Notes: generated by a model from the sequence alone, not told the origin. Counted from the first letter of the stretch, positions 21,649 to 33,129 are shown. The stretch is 64,000 nucleotides of DNA from Pseudomonadales bacterium (GCA_002701845.1 NZXG01000061.1:62001-126000); one strand, 5' to 3'. Made by a program: numbers and translations.

Positions 21649-23634
21649 ATGCAACAAGATCGAATCCACATTCGTAAAGTATTGGTGGCCAACCGGGGTG
21701 AGATTGCCTGTCGGGTGATGCGCACTCTGCGGCGGATGGGTATTGAATCAGTGGCGGTGTACTCCGATGCCGATGCCGAGGCGCAGCATGTGCTGGCCGC
21801 CGATGAGGCCCACTGGATCGGGCCCGCGCCGGCCACGGAAAGCTATCTGGATATGGCGCGTATTCTGGCGGTAGCCGAACAGGCCGAAGTGGACGCCATT
21901 CACCCCGGCTACGGTTTTTTGTCGGAAAACGCGGAGTTTGCCCGACGCTGTGCCGCCGCCAATATCCGCTTGATCGGGCCACCGCCGGAAGCCATGGAGG
22001 CCATGGCGTCCAAATCCCGGGCCAAGGCCATCATGGGGGAGGCGGACGTGCCACTGGTGCCCGGTTATCATGGTGATGACCAGACCCCGGAACGACTGCT
22101 GGAGCACGCCCGGGAAATCGGTTTTCCGGTGCTGTTAAAAGCGGCGCTGGGGGGCGGTGGCAAGGGGATGCGGCTGGTGCCTCAGGAGGCGGAATTTATG
22201 GACGCCCTGGAAGCCTGCCAGCGGGAGGCCAGAGCCGCCTTTGGCGATGATCATATTCTGATTGAAAAATATATCACCCAGCCGCGGCACGTGGAAATTC
22301 AGGTGTTTGCGGATATGCACGATAACGCGGTGTATTTATTCGAGCGGGACTGCTCTATTCAGCGCCGCCACCAGAAAGTGGTGGAAGAGGCGCCGGCCCC
22401 CGGGCTGGATGACGCCACCCGCCGGGCCATGGGTGAGGCCGCGGTGCGGGCCGCCAGGGCCATCGGTTATGTGGGTGCTGGTACCATTGAGTTCCTGCTG
22501 TCCGCCAGTGGTGAATATTACTTTATGGAAATGAACACCCGGTTGCAGGTGGAGCATCCGGTGACCGAAATGATCACCGGCCTGGACCTGGTGGAATGGC
22601 AGGTACGGGTGTCGGAGGGTCAGCCCCTGCCCCAGGCTCAGGAGCAACTGACCCGCCAGGGCCATGCCATTGAAGTCCGGATTTACGCCGAAGATACTGC
22701 CCAGGGCTTCCTGCCCTCCACCGGCACGATTGAGCATCTGCACATGCCGGCGGCATCGGAATATGTACGCATTGACTCCGGCGTGGTGGCCGGGGATGAG
22801 ATCAGCGTGTACTACGATCCCATGATCGCCAAACTGATCGTCTGGGGCGATAGCCGGGAGGCCGCCATCCGCCGTATGCTGCGGGCTTTGCAGCAGTGCC
22901 ATCTGGCGGGGGTGGCCACCAATATCGGCTTTCTGCGCAGCCTGATCGAGCACAGCCATTTTCAAAGTGGCGCGGTGAGTACGCATTTTATTGAGGATCA
23001 CGCTGCGGACCTGGCCTATGACCCACCGCAGCCGGCTGCCCGGGAATATATTCTGGGGGCGCTGTTGATCAGTACCTTACCCCTGGCGGGCAGCGGTGAG
23101 CCCTGGCAGGAACTCAGTGGCTTTCAGCTAAACGACTTTCCCGCACAACGGGTGCTGTTTGAAGCCGCCGATGGGCCGCTGGCAGTGGACCTGGAGTTAC
23201 AGGGTGGCTCTGTGACCGCGCGTTGTGGGGAGGAAACCTATCGGCTGGACGTGCGCCGGGATGGGGATGAACTGGATGTGGCCGGTGATTTTAATCTGCG
23301 GGTCAGAGGCTATTGCGACGGCGACCGGGTGGCGTTGTTCACCGCTGCAGGTCTTATTCGTCTGGTACGTTATCAGTATCGCCACGCCCAGCAGGATTCG
23401 GATTCCGACCAGCATCTGAAAGCGCCCATGAACGGCCGGGTGGTGCATATTGCCGTCACCGAGGGCCAGCAGGTCGCAAAAGGAGACTTGCTGGTAACCG
23501 TGGAGGCCATGAAAATGGAACACAGCATCCGCGCCCATAAACCCGGGCGGGTCAAGGCGGTGTTTCACCAGGCGGGAGATCTGGTCAGCGCGGATGCCGA
23601 ACTCATCGAACTGGAAATCGACGAAGAGGAATAA
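21649..23634 (+). CDS. liuD: Methylcrotonoyl-CoA carboxylase biotin-containing (alpha) subunit
   Basis: Biotin carboxylase domain (KVLVANRGEIACRV, GGGGKGMRLV, FMEMNTRLQVEHPVTE) and biotinyl motif EAMKMEH. Confidence 0.94.
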   Translation: MQQDRIHIRKVLVANRGEIACRVMRTLRRMGIESVAVYSDADAEAQHVLAADEAHWIGPAPATESYLDMARILAVAEQAEVDAIHPGYGFLSENAEFARRCAAANIRLIGPPPEAMEAMASKSRAKAIMGEADVPLVPGYHGDDQTPERLLEHAREIGFPVLLKAALGGGGKGMRLVPQEAEFMDALEACQREARAAFGDDHILIEKYITQPRHVEIQVFADMHDNAVYLFERDCSIQRRHQKVVEEAPAPGLDDATRRAMGEAAVRAARAIGYVGAGTIEFLLSASGEYYFMEMNTRLQVEHPVTEMITGLDLVEWQVRVSEGQPLPQAQEQLTRQGHAIEVRIYAEDTAQGFLPSTGTIEHLHMPAASEYVRIDSGVVAGDEISVYYDPMIAKLIVWGDSREAAIRRMLRALQQCHLAGVATNIGFLRSLIEHSHFQSGAVSTHFIEDHAADLAYDPPQPAAREYILGALLISTLPLAGSGEPWQELSGFQLNDFPAQRVLFEAADGPLAVDLELQGGSVTARCGEETYRLDVRRDGDELDVAGDFNLRVRGYCDGDRVALFTAAGLIRLVRYQYRHAQQDSDSDQHLKAPMNGRVVHIAVTEGQQVAKGDLLVTVEAMKMEHSIRAHKPGRVKAVFHQAGDLVSADAELIELEIDEEE

Positions 23635-23636
23635 TT

Positions 23637-25598
23637 GTGGAACAAGTATTGTGGCAGCCGGATCAGCACTGGATTGAGCGAACCAACATGCATGCCTTTA
23701 TGACCCTGGTGGCCAGGGAATATGGCATCGATGCCACAGACTATGCCTGCCTGCAGCGTTGGAGCTGTGAACAGAGCACCCGCTTTTGGCCGCTGCTGGC
23801 GGAGTTTGCCGGCGTCCAGTGGCAGGGTGAGCCGGAACCGGTGGTGGACGATGCCGAGCGCCTGCCGGGGGCCAATTGGTTTCCCGGCATACGGCTGAAC
23901 TTTGCGGAAAACCTGCTGGCGGCGGCCCGGGATCCACAGCGGGCGGAAGCGGTGGCGCTGGTGTTTCGCGGCGAGAACGGCCGCCGTGACAGCGTTACCT
24001 ACGCCCAGTTACAGCAACAGGTCGCGCGCCTGGCGGCGTTTATGGCGGGACAGGGTGTGCAACAGGGCGACCGGGTGGCGGCAGTGATGCCCAATTGCAT
24101 CGAAACCGTGGTGGGCATGTTGGCGGCCACCAGCCTGGGGGCCATCTGGAGTTCCTGTTCGCCGGATTTTGGCATCAATGGCATTGTGGATCGGTTTGCC
24201 CAGATTGAGCCCAGCCTGTTACTGGCGGTGGATGGTTACTATTACAGTGGTAAAAAACTGGACATCATGCCGCGTCTGCAGAAAGTGCAGCAGGCCATAC
24301 CTTCCCTGCGGCACACGGTTTTGGTTCCGTTTCTAAATTCGGCACCGGATACCGCCGGGTTAACCGCGGTCACTCTTTATCCCGAGATTGACGACAGCGA
24401 CCGGCCTCTGACTTTCACCCAGGTGCCGTTCAATCACCCGCTCTACATTATGTACTCCTCCGGTACCACCGGTGTGCCCAAATGTATCGTGCACTCAACA
24501 GGCGGCACCCTGTTGCAGCACCGCAAGGAACACCTGCTGCATGCGGATCTGAAATCCGATGATGTGTTTTTCTATTTCACCACCTGTGGCTGGATGATGT
24601 GGAACTGGCTGGTGACCGGGCTGGCCAGTGGTGCCACCCTGGTGCTGTTCGACGGTTCGCCGTTTCACCCGGCGCCGGCGGCGCTGATGGATATGATTGA
24701 CGAGGAGGGTATTACCCTTTTCGGCACCAGTGCCAAATACCTGGCGGCGCTGGAGAAAGCCGGGCTGAAACCGGCGCAAAGCCATCGCCTGGAGGGCCTG
24801 CGGGCAATCTTTTCCACCGGCTCGCCGCTGACCCACGAAAGTTTCGATTACGTGTACCGGGATATCAAAGCGGACCTCTGTCTGTCATCCGTTTCCGGGG
24901 GTACCGATATCATCAGTTGTTTCGCCCTGGGTAATCCGGTATTGCCGGTGGTGCGGGGTGAACTGCAATGCATTGGTCTGGGTATGGACGTGCACATCTA
25001 TGATGAATCCGGGCAGCCGGTGGTTGGCCAGAAAGGCGAACTGGTCTGTTGCCGGGCGTTTCCTTCATGCCCCATTGGTTTCTGGAACGATCCCGGCGAC
25101 GAAAAATTTCACAGCGCCTATTTCGAGCGCTTTCCCGGGGTCTGGGCCCATGGCGATTACGGCGAGATCACGGAACGGGGCAGCATGATTATTTACGGCC
25201 GCTCCGACGCGGTGCTCAATCCCGGTGGGGTACGCATTGGCACCGCGGAGATCTATCGTCAGGTGGACCAACTGGATTTTATCCTGGAAAGCGTGGTGGT
25301 GGGTCAGGACTGGCAGGATGACGTGCGGGTGGTGTTGTTTGTGCGGCTGCGGGATGGACTCGCCCTGGACGACGACAACATCAAAACCATCAAGTCCACC
25401 ATTCGCGCCAACACCACCCCGCGCCACGTACCGGCGAAAATCATTCAGGTGGCGGATATCCCCCGCACCATCAGTGGCAAGATTGCCGAACTGGCGGTGC
25501 GCAAGGTGATTCATGGGGAGGCGGTGAAAAATACCGATGCCCTGGCGAACCCGGAATCCCTCGATCTGTACCGCGATCTGGCAGAACTTCAGGACTGA
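23637..25598 (+). CDS. Acetoacetate-CoA ligase
   Basis: [68 protein letters not shown] typical of acetoacetyl-CoA synthetase. Confidence 0.92.
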   Translation: MEQVLWQPDQHWIERTNMHAFMTLVAREYGIDATDYACLQRWSCEQSTRFWPLLAEFAGVQWQGEPEPVVDDAERLPGANWFPGIRLNFAENLLAAARDPQRAEAVALVFRGENGRRDSVTYAQLQQQVARLAAFMAGQGVQQGDRVAAVMPNCIETVVGMLAATSLGAIWSSCSPDFGINGIVDRFAQIEPSLLLAVDGYYYSGKKLDIMPRLQKVQQAIPSLRHTVLVPFLNSAPDTAGLTAVTLYPEIDDSDRPLTFTQVPFNHPLYIMYSSGTTGVPKCIVHSTGGTLLQHRKEHLLHADLKSDDVFFYFTTCGWMMWNWLVTGLASGATLVLFDGSPFHPAPAALMDMIDEEGITLFGTSAKYLAALEKAGLKPAQSHRLEGLRAIFSTGSPLTHESFDYVYRDIKADLCLSSVSGGTDIISCFALGNPVLPVVRGELQCIGLGMDVHIYDESGQPVVGQKGELVCCRAFPSCPIGFWNDPGDEKFHSAYFERFPGVWAHGDYGEITERGSMIIYGRSDAVLNPGGVRIGTAEIYRQVDQLDFILESVVVGQDWQDDVRVVLFVRLRDGLALDDDNIKTIKSTIRANTTPRHVPAKIIQVADIPRTISGKIAELAVRKVIHGEAVKNTDALANPESLDLYRDLAELQD

Positions 25599-27889
25599 GG
25601 CTGGGCCTGAGTTTGGGCTTCGGCCCCCGGCCTGCGCCGATCGGTGAGCATCACCAGGGGCAGTAACAGGAACACATCGATCACCAGCGCCAGGGCCAGC
25701 ACCGTGGCGCTTAGGAATCCCAAATCAGCATTGGGCGTGAAGTGGGAGAAGGCCAGCACCCCAAAACAGATCACCAGGGTCAGGGTGGTGGTGAACAGGG
25801 CCTTGCCGGTGGTGGCCAGGGCCTGGCGCGCAGCCTCCTGAGGGCTGGCGTTGCCCCGGGCCCGTTGATATTTGGTTAGCAGATGGATGGTGTCATCCAC
25901 CACCACCCCCAGTGTAATCACCGCCACGATGGATACGGCCAAACCGATCTGGCCATCCACCAGCCCCCAGACCCCAAACCCCGCCAGCGCCGGCAGACAG
26001 TTGGAAAGCAGGCTGATCACACCCAGGCGGAGAGAACCCAGGGTAAAACACAACAGAATGCCGATAATCACAAAGCCCAGAAAAGTACCCTGCAACAGAC
26101 TCTTGCTGTTATCCAGATTCAACTGGGCAAAAGCCGCCTCCAGAGAGATGGCTGATGTTTGTAAGGGCTTGGGCCAGTGCTCCTGAATCCAGTGCTCGGC
26201 CCGCTGCCGGAATGCCAGTAATTCGCTGGAACTGGCGGAGTGCAGCACTACCGTGAGCCGGGTGGCACTGTTATCAAAATTCACCCGTTGCTCCAGATCC
26301 GCGCCATAGGGTAACGACAATTCATAAAGCAGCAGGTATTGGCTATTCAATTCTGCATCCCGGGGAATGCGATAGTAGGACCTCTGATCATTGTTCATTT
26401 GCCGATGGATGGTTTTAATAACCTGATCGAATCCGGCCACTTGCGCCACCTTGGGTTGGGCTCGGGCCCACTGGGAGAATGCGTCCAGAGCATCCAGATA
26501 GGCGGGGGAGGTAATGCCCAGGTCGCCGCTGGCGGGCACCCGAAAATCCAATTTATGGACCCCGGTCAGTTTGGCATTTACCAGCGTGTTGACCCGCTTG
26601 ATCTCCCAGGTGTCGTCAAAAAAGCGGTCCATGCGTTCATCCAGGTAATTATTGCCCAGAGGAATCAGCTAACCCACCAGTGCGACGGTGACCACAGTAA
26701 AAGAAAGCCGGGGATAACTCAGTAAGTGTCGGGCCAATGTCTGTTGCGGTTTGGGTGGTAACGGTCGCAGGGGCATCAGAGTCATCCAGCCGGGCAGCCA
26801 GAACACGGTCAGCACAAACGCGAATACCGTCCCGGCCGCTATCAGGTTGCCCAGCTGCTGGTACGGTGGTGACTGCGAAACATTAAGACAGAGAAAGCCC
26901 ACCACTGTGGTCAGCGTGGTGATGGTCATGGGCTTGAAGTTATCAGCCAGCGACTGGCGTACCGCCTGCCGTGGTGTCAGGCCCTGATTCACCTGATGGC
27001 GATAAGCCGTCAGTAAATGGGCCGCATCCGCCAGCACAATGGCAATCAACGAAACCGGGATAAATGCCGTAATGGGGGTGACCGGCAGTTGCCCCCAGCC
27101 CGCCAGCCCCAGGGTCAGCAGATTGGTTAACAGCATCAGATAGAAAGTGGCGGCCACCAGCCAGCCACTGCGGAAGATCACCAGCAGTACCAGTAGCATG
27201 AGCCCCAATACCCAGGGCAGCTTTTCCCGAAACTCCGTCTCCGTGGCCTGGGTCAGGGCATGGGAGTAGGCCACCGTACCCGCCAGATGCACCTGGAATT
27301 CTGCGTTATTCTGATTTAATGCCTGCTGCAGTTCCCGGGCCCAGGCCATTACGGTTTGTACCTGCTCGCGGTCGGCCCGTTCAATGTCCAGGGTGGCCGC
27401 CACGGCGGTAACGTCAAGGTCCGGTCCCAGCAGGCCACCCACCAGTCGGGGTTCCCCCGCGCTGTAACGTTCCAGCTCCGCCAGGGCCGGGTCGCTGATG
27501 GGCCCACCCTCATACAATGGCCGGGTTTCCAGAGTGTCGTCCAGCGACCGGGTGCGGTTGAAGTTGGTCAGGGATTCCACCCGGGTCACGTGGGGCTGCG
27601 ACCACAGTGTTTGGGTCAACCGGTGAATGGGCGCCAGCAGCTGCCGCCGGAATACCGAGCCGCGGTTGGATTCAAACACAAAAATAATGGAGTTATTGGC
27701 GGTGAACTCAGCTTCCAGGGCCTGTACCTGTTGATAGGCCTGGCTCTTGGCATCGAAAAATACCCTGGGATCACCATTCACTTTGAGCCGGCTGATGCCG
27801 CCGTAGGCGAAGGCCAGTATCAGCGCGCTGATCACCAGCAACCAGAGCCAGCGGCCACCGGTCCCCGTGGGCAGATAAACCCGGTTCAC
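25589..27889 (-). pseudogene. MMPL/RND-family transporter interrupted by an in-frame TAG
   Basis: Two ORFs (27889-26669 and 26632-25589) are in the same frame, separated by TAG at 26671-26669 and 12 codons (LIPLGNNYLDER); together they form one RND transporter. Confidence 0.8.
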
Positions 27890-28986
27890 AGCCGCGCCAC
27901 TTCAAGATACAACGGCAGACCGGCGTTCAGTTGGGCCCGACAATCCGGCCCATGGCTCACCAGGAAGTGCTGGCTGCCCATGCGCCGGCGCACAAAGCCT
28001 TTGAGAGCCGGCTCCAATGGGTCCCCCTGACTCAGGGCCAACACCATGGTGGCTTCACCGCGCTGGCGCAGTTCGCGGCGGGCGGCTTGCAGCAGACTGT
28101 TCAGGATCGCCGGTTCCTCATCACGCACCAGCACCGAATGCAGATTGACATACTCCGCCACCTGGCCCCTGGCGGGCAACGGAAATCCGCCGGCCACTGA
28201 GCACCAGAGGTTATAGAGTGGTCGCAGCCAGTGCATCCAGCGGGGGTAGTCCACCACCTTGGTCTGCTTAAAGGCTTTCTGTTTCCACAGGCCGCAGATT
28301 CCGATCACCTGACCCCTTTCGCGCACCAGGAAAAAATCCTTCAGTCGAATGTCGCGGTAATAGGGGTCATCACTGCCCACACGGTCAAAGTGGTACAGTG
28401 GATAAAACTGACGCTTGGGCGCCTGCTGGTCGAAGAAAGCCTGCATGGCCGGCACATCGTTGGGCCGGGCCTGGCTCACCCCATACTGGGGCCGGGAACT
28501 GAAATCGTAAGCGGTGGCGATCAGATAGGTGTTAAGCCGGCCGTAGGGATAATAGTGGGGCATACCACCGCGGCCGCTGGCCACGGTTCCCAGCGAGGCG
28601 GCATTCTCATCCAGGATTACGGTCTGGGAAAATTCATCATCGGGTTGAAACTGGCGGCTGTGGCGGAACAATTTCAGTAACAGACGTGAACCCCGATAGT
28701 GGTTGCTGATACGCAGGTCGTTGGCATAGCCGATGCGGCGGGGCCGGCCGTTGATGAAAACCTCACGAAAGCTGAGGCTGGAAACGCCGTCCAGGGCACC
28801 GGTTTCGCGACTCTCCGCCACCACTACATAAGACTGTTGGCCCACCACGGCGCTGCCGTGAAAGAAATCCGGGTGGCGCTCGAAGTTGAGGGTCACCAGA
28901 CCCTGCTGGGGTGTACTGTCCAGTAGCGCCAGTAATGCCTGATTATCAGCCTCCGTGGCCAGACGAATATGGTGACCGGAACTCAT
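27886..28986 (-). CDS. GNAT-like acyltransferase
   Basis: RLATEADNQALLALLDSTPQQG...RIGYANDLRISNHYRGSRLLLKLFRH; ATG overlaps upstream GH3 stop, TGA overlaps RND start. Confidence 0.7.
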   Translation of the reverse strand: MSSGHHIRLATEADNQALLALLDSTPQQGLVTLNFERHPDFFHGSAVVGQQSYVVVAESRETGALDGVSSLSFREVFINGRPRRIGYANDLRISNHYRGSRLLLKLFRHSRQFQPDDEFSQTVILDENAASLGTVASGRGGMPHYYPYGRLNTYLIATAYDFSSRPQYGVSQARPNDVPAMQAFFDQQAPKRQFYPLYHFDRVGSDDPYYRDIRLKDFFLVRERGQVIGICGLWKQKAFKQTKVVDYPRWMHWLRPLYNLWCSVAGGFPLPARGQVAEYVNLHSVLVRDEEPAILNSLLQAARRELRQRGEATMVLALSQGDPLEPALKGFVRRRMGSQHFLVSHGPDCRAQLNAGLPLYLEVARL

Positions 28987-30351
28987 TGGCTGATTTCCGG
29001 CATCAATGCCGGAGATTTTTCCTGCCGGGTGGTAGCCGCGCGGAGACACGCAGCCAGCTCGGGTTGAAGGTCGGTATTCCACAACACCAGCGGCTCGATC
29101 TTGACGTTACCCTCCGCCATGCCCCGGCGCTGGCAGCGATAGCGGTAGATCTCACTGGCCCGGGGGGTTACCAGCACCCGGGCAGGAGCCAGTTGTTTTA
29201 ACTCCCGGGCCAACTGGTAATGAAACTGCTGGGACAGGATTTGTTCCAGTATGCGATCCAGTTGCGGGTTGCAGCTCCCAGGCAGGCAAAATTCGGTTAT
29301 TGGCAAGGTCCTGAAACTCGTAAAAGTGACTCTGGGCCGCCAGAGGGAAACTGCCCTCCAGGGGAATGGTGACCGCGCCCTCGGTGGCCCATAGACCTTT
29401 GCCCTCCACTTGGGCGTGGGCAAAGCGGCGGCCCAGACGTTGGGCCCAGCTGGCGCTGCTGGCGGTGTCCCAGCAGCTGATCAGGGTCAGGTCCGGCCAC
29501 AGCGCCTGCAGAAAAGCGGGATCATCCACCGAGCCCCCCTGGCGCAGCAGGGCGGCCCGTTGCGGCGCCCGGGGGCAGGGAGTGTCCCCCAGGGCCCCGG
29601 CTCGCTGCAGCCAGGCGCCCTGTTCCAGCACCCGGGCCAGTGCCTGTTGGTGCGCCTGTAACACCTGTAACAGGGACAGGGCGAAGGTGGGGCTCCAGAC
29701 TGACAGCAAACTCAGGTCCTGGCGCGCCACCAACCAGGCCACCGAGGCAAAAAAAGTGTCGTCCGAAGTGGCCGCCCGGGCCACTGTATCCGGCACCGCC
29801 ATATACTGAGCGGCGATCCAGCGCTCCCACCAGGGCAACACTCGCAAATCGTCATTGACATTATCGTCCACGGTGGCTCTTAACTGCTCAGGAATCCAGG
29901 AGACTGACCAGTAGTGAAAGCCCCGGCGAATACCCGGATAACGTTGATACAGATCGCCAATCCACACCATCAGGGCGCGATTGATTTCCTGCAGGAACTG
30001 GCGGGTGTAGGGAATCCACTTGACCGCCGAGGTGGAGCCGCTGGTGGGCTGGTGACGGACGATAGGGCTGCTGCTCAGCTTGCCCGGCTGATCCTGCAAT
30101 TGCCGCTCAATCCAGGGCTCCCAACTCAGATAATCAGTGACGGGCACCCGCTCGGCAAACGCCTGCCAGTCCATGTCCGGTCGCAGGTTGCCGGCCTGAT
30201 GGGCCGGCGCCGGCGCGGCGGTACTCAGGATCTGCGCCAGGCGCTGCTCCTGCAGGTGGCGGCAGTGATGGCTGTCGCGGATAAACTGGCGCTTTTGCCG
30301 ATACGCCCAGAGTCCGGTGGCGCCATGGGCGATTCGATTCAACAGGGTCAT
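28983..30351 (-). pseudogene. GH3 auxin-responsive-promoter superfamily protein (acyl-adenylating fold) with internal deletion/frameshift
   Basis: ORF 30351-29152 carries the GH3 N-terminal and central region up to HFYEFQDLANNRILPAWEL, then loses frame; a GH3-like C-terminus (FHYQLARELKQLAPARVLVTP...) continues in another frame (28983..29423). Confidence 0.7.
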
Positions 30352-30359
30352 GGAGGGCT

Positions 30360-31068
30360 CTATGAGGTTTGCAGGCTTTCTTTACGGGAGCGCTGCCTTC
30401 CACCCAGTTTTTCCCGTGAGATTTTTTGAATGAATTTCCACAGTACCGGAACTTCCAAGACACTGACACAAGGTAACTCGGTGCCCCGGCGCCAGTCCGG
30501 ATTACGTTCCTCGAAAAAGCGAATCTTGGGCTGACTTTTGCGCAGATCCTCTCCGATCTCCGCCACGTGTCCCTGCAGGTTCTGGTAACCATCGCCAAAG
30601 TCCAGGATCCGTCGCTGGGGATCGTAGTGATCCGGGTATAATTGCGTACAGTACGCATCCACCACTTTGGCCAGCTCTGGATCCTCCTTGTCGATGCGGG
30701 GGGTAATAATTGATAAAGTTATTGGCCATCAGCATATAGGTCTTGTAGCCCTTACTGATCAACAGCCAGAAAAAAGGAGTACGGGGGTTGGCCAGCTTCA
30801 GGCGCAGACAGAACAGTCCCCAGGTCAGCTGCCAGCGGCGGGAACCCCAGTATTCCCGTTCCAGGATAGTGTCGCCGCTGAACAAGCCCAGCACCTTGCG
30901 CCCCTGGTATTCGAGATCCAGCAGGGCGATGGTACTGAAGCCGACGATACGTCCGGTGTCCGGCGCCCGCATTAACAGCACGTATTGCTTTTTGCTGATG
31001 TCCTTGAAGAAGTTCTCAAGATGGGCGTTGTTGTAATATTTCAGGAACACCTGATGCATCTCGAACAC
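30360..31068 (-). pseudogene. GNAT-like hypothetical protein, frameshifted
   Basis: ORF 31068-30502 and ORF 30665-30360 join if one G is removed from the G6 run at 30698-30703, giving NNFINYYPRIDKEDPELAKVVDAYCTQLYPDHYDPQRRILDFGDGYQ. Confidence 0.7.
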
Positions 31069-31361
31069 CTCGAGTGCGGTCAGGTTGGCTACTTTTTAAA
31101 CGCTGGATTTGGGTTCGGTGGCTGGCATCACGGTTCACTTCTTATGGTTGTTGTGGCGATGTGATTTTGAATTAACCAAGCGTGTTGCATCAGTTGCGGG
31201 AATTCTCGCACGTTACCTTAGCCACCGATTGTATTCGACGGACGCCAGGTTCATTTAAGTGGCCTTTTGTGAACATTGTTGTATTTGGGTTTAAATTTGC
31301 CAAAATGACAGCAAAGTCACAGCGGGCCCGGCCATGGGCTCCCCCGACCGGGATTGATAGC

Positions 31362-32042
31362 ATGATAAATTGGAAACTTGGCAACCGCTTCAAAAACCAG
31401 TTGCCCTCCGTCGAAGAAGCCCTGCCCGGGCGTACCGAGCCCCTGGCAGTAAGTGGGCCCCATACGGTGTTGGGCACCGAGTTGAAAGGCCCATATCCGC
31501 CGGATACCGAAGTGGCCTATTTTGGAATGGGTTGTTTCTGGGGCGCTGAAAAGCTGTTCTGGAACAGCCCTGGGGTGTATACCACCGCAGTGGGGTACGG
31601 TGCGGGTATCACCCCCAACCCCACTTATGAGGAAGTCTGTTCCGGTCGTACCGGTCACAATGAAGTGGTGCGGGTGGTGTACTGGTCGCAGCAGGTGAGC
31701 TATGCACAGTTATTGAAATTGTTTTTCGAGAACCACAACCCCTGCGAAGGCATGCGCCAGGGCAACGATGTGGGTACCCAGTACCGGTCTGGCATTTATC
31801 CGGTCAGCGCCGAGCAGGAGACCTTGGCACTGCGGGCCAAAGCCACCTACGACGCAGCGCTGCAGGCCGCTGGTGCGCCGGTTACCACCACCGAAGTGGT
31901 GGCGGATGCTCCGTTTTACTTTGCTGAGTCCTATCATCAGCAGTATCTGGCGAAAAATCCCCTGGGTTATTGCCCCAATCACAGCTGTGACGCCACCGGC
32001 TTGCCCCCTATGCCTGCCGACCCGTTGTTGTCACCGGACTGA
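31362..32042 (+). CDS. msrA: Peptide-methionine (S)-S-oxide reductase
   Basis: [14 protein letters not shown] active site, [30 protein letters not shown]; start trimmed to MINWKLGN. Confidence 0.93.
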   Translation: MINWKLGNRFKNQLPSVEEALPGRTEPLAVSGPHTVLGTELKGPYPPDTEVAYFGMGCFWGAEKLFWNSPGVYTTAVGYGAGITPNPTYEEVCSGRTGHNEVVRVVYWSQQVSYAQLLKLFFENHNPCEGMRQGNDVGTQYRSGIYPVSAEQETLALRAKATYDAALQAAGAPVTTTEVVADAPFYFAESYHQQYLAKNPLGYCPNHSCDATGLPPMPADPLLSPD

Positions 32043-32094
32043 CACCCAACTGTTATAAATTTGCGGTTTTGGTACTGACAGGAGTTGCTGGCCG

Positions 32095-33129
32095 TTGACA
32101 CTGATTCGCTCAGACCGGGTTTTAAAGGGGTTGCCAGAGCTGTATCAAATGGATCGCTGGCTGGAGCAGGTGGATCTGCCAGCCCGGGTCCACACTTTGG
32201 CGGCGGTGGAGTTTGGCGACGAAGGTCTGCCCCTGTATTGCTTCGAAATGGGGACCCGCGACCCCACCGCTCCGGCGGTCATCTTTACCGGTGGCGTCCA
32301 CGGGGTGGAGCGAATTGGCACCCAGGTGGTGCTGTCGTTTATGAATACGCTGCTGCAGCGCATGAGTTGGGATGATAGCCTCAACCAGCAGCTACAGCAA
32401 TTGCGCCTGGTGTTCGTACCCCTGGTTAACCCCTTGGGCATGTTAAAACGCACCCGCAGTAACGGTTCCGGGGTGGATCTGATGCGTAACGCGCCTATTG
32501 ACGCCACCGGTAAGGTGCCCTTTCTACTGGGTGGCCAGCGTTTCAGCAAACACCTGCCCTGGTATCGCGGACGCAAGGGCGATGCCATGGAGACCGAGGC
32601 GGCGGCAGTGGTGGAACTGGTGACGGAGATTGTGCAGGAAGCGGCGTTTGTTATTTCCCTGGATTGCCATTCGGGCTTCGGTCATCAGGACCAGGTGTGG
32701 TTTCCCTACGCCTATACCGCCGACCCCTTCGATGATATCGGTGAAATGTTTGCCTTGCGGCTGCTGTTCCGCCGCACCCATCCCACCTTCAGTTTCTATC
32801 GGATCGAACCGCAATCCCGGAATTACACCACCCATGGTGACCTGTGGGATTATATCTACCGCCAGACCCTGCACCAGCGGCGGGGCACTTATTTGCCACT
32901 GACGCTGGAGATGGGATCCTGGCTCTGGGTGAAGAAAAACCCCATGCAGATGTTCAACGCATTAGGGGTGTTCAACCCTCTGCTGCCCCACCGTCATGAA
33001 CGGGTGCTGCGCCGGCACCAGTGTTTAATGGAGTTTCTGATGCGGGCAGTGGCCAGCTTTAAAAACTGGCTGCCCCGTCCTCTCGAGCGGCGGGAGTGGA
33101 TGCATCAGGCCATTGAGTATTGGTATTAG
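32095..33129 (+). CDS. M14-family zinc carboxypeptidase-like protein
   Basis: VIFTGGVHGVERIG (HxxE) and LDCHSGFGHQD motifs; TTG start. Confidence 0.75.
   Translation: MTLIRSDRVLKGLPELYQMDRWLEQVDLPARVHTLAAVEFGDEGLPLYCFEMGTRDPTAPAVIFTGGVHGVERIGTQVVLSFMNTLLQRMSWDDSLNQQLQQLRLVFVPLVNPLGMLKRTRSNGSGVDLMRNAPIDATGKVPFLLGGQRFSKHLPWYRGRKGDAMETEAAAVVELVTEIVQEAAFVISLDCHSGFGHQDQVWFPYAYTADPFDDIGEMFALRLLFRRTHPTFSFYRIEPQSRNYTTHGDLWDYIYRQTLHQRRGTYLPLTLEMGSWLWVKKNPMQMFNALGVFNPLLPHRHERVLRRHQCLMEFLMRAVASFKNWLPRPLERREWMHQAIEYWY

Noticed and set aside
19997-21982. 661-aa minus-strand ORF opposite liuB
   Set aside because: Fully antisense to a clear MCC beta subunit; His/Gly/Arg-rich sequence typical of the complement of GC-rich coding DNA, no domain motifs.
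26630-26671. TAG as programmed recoding (pyrrolysine or readthrough)
   Set aside because: No pylTSBCD-like genes or readthrough context seen, and neighbouring genes in the operon are also damaged; simple nonsense mutation or sequencing error is more likely.
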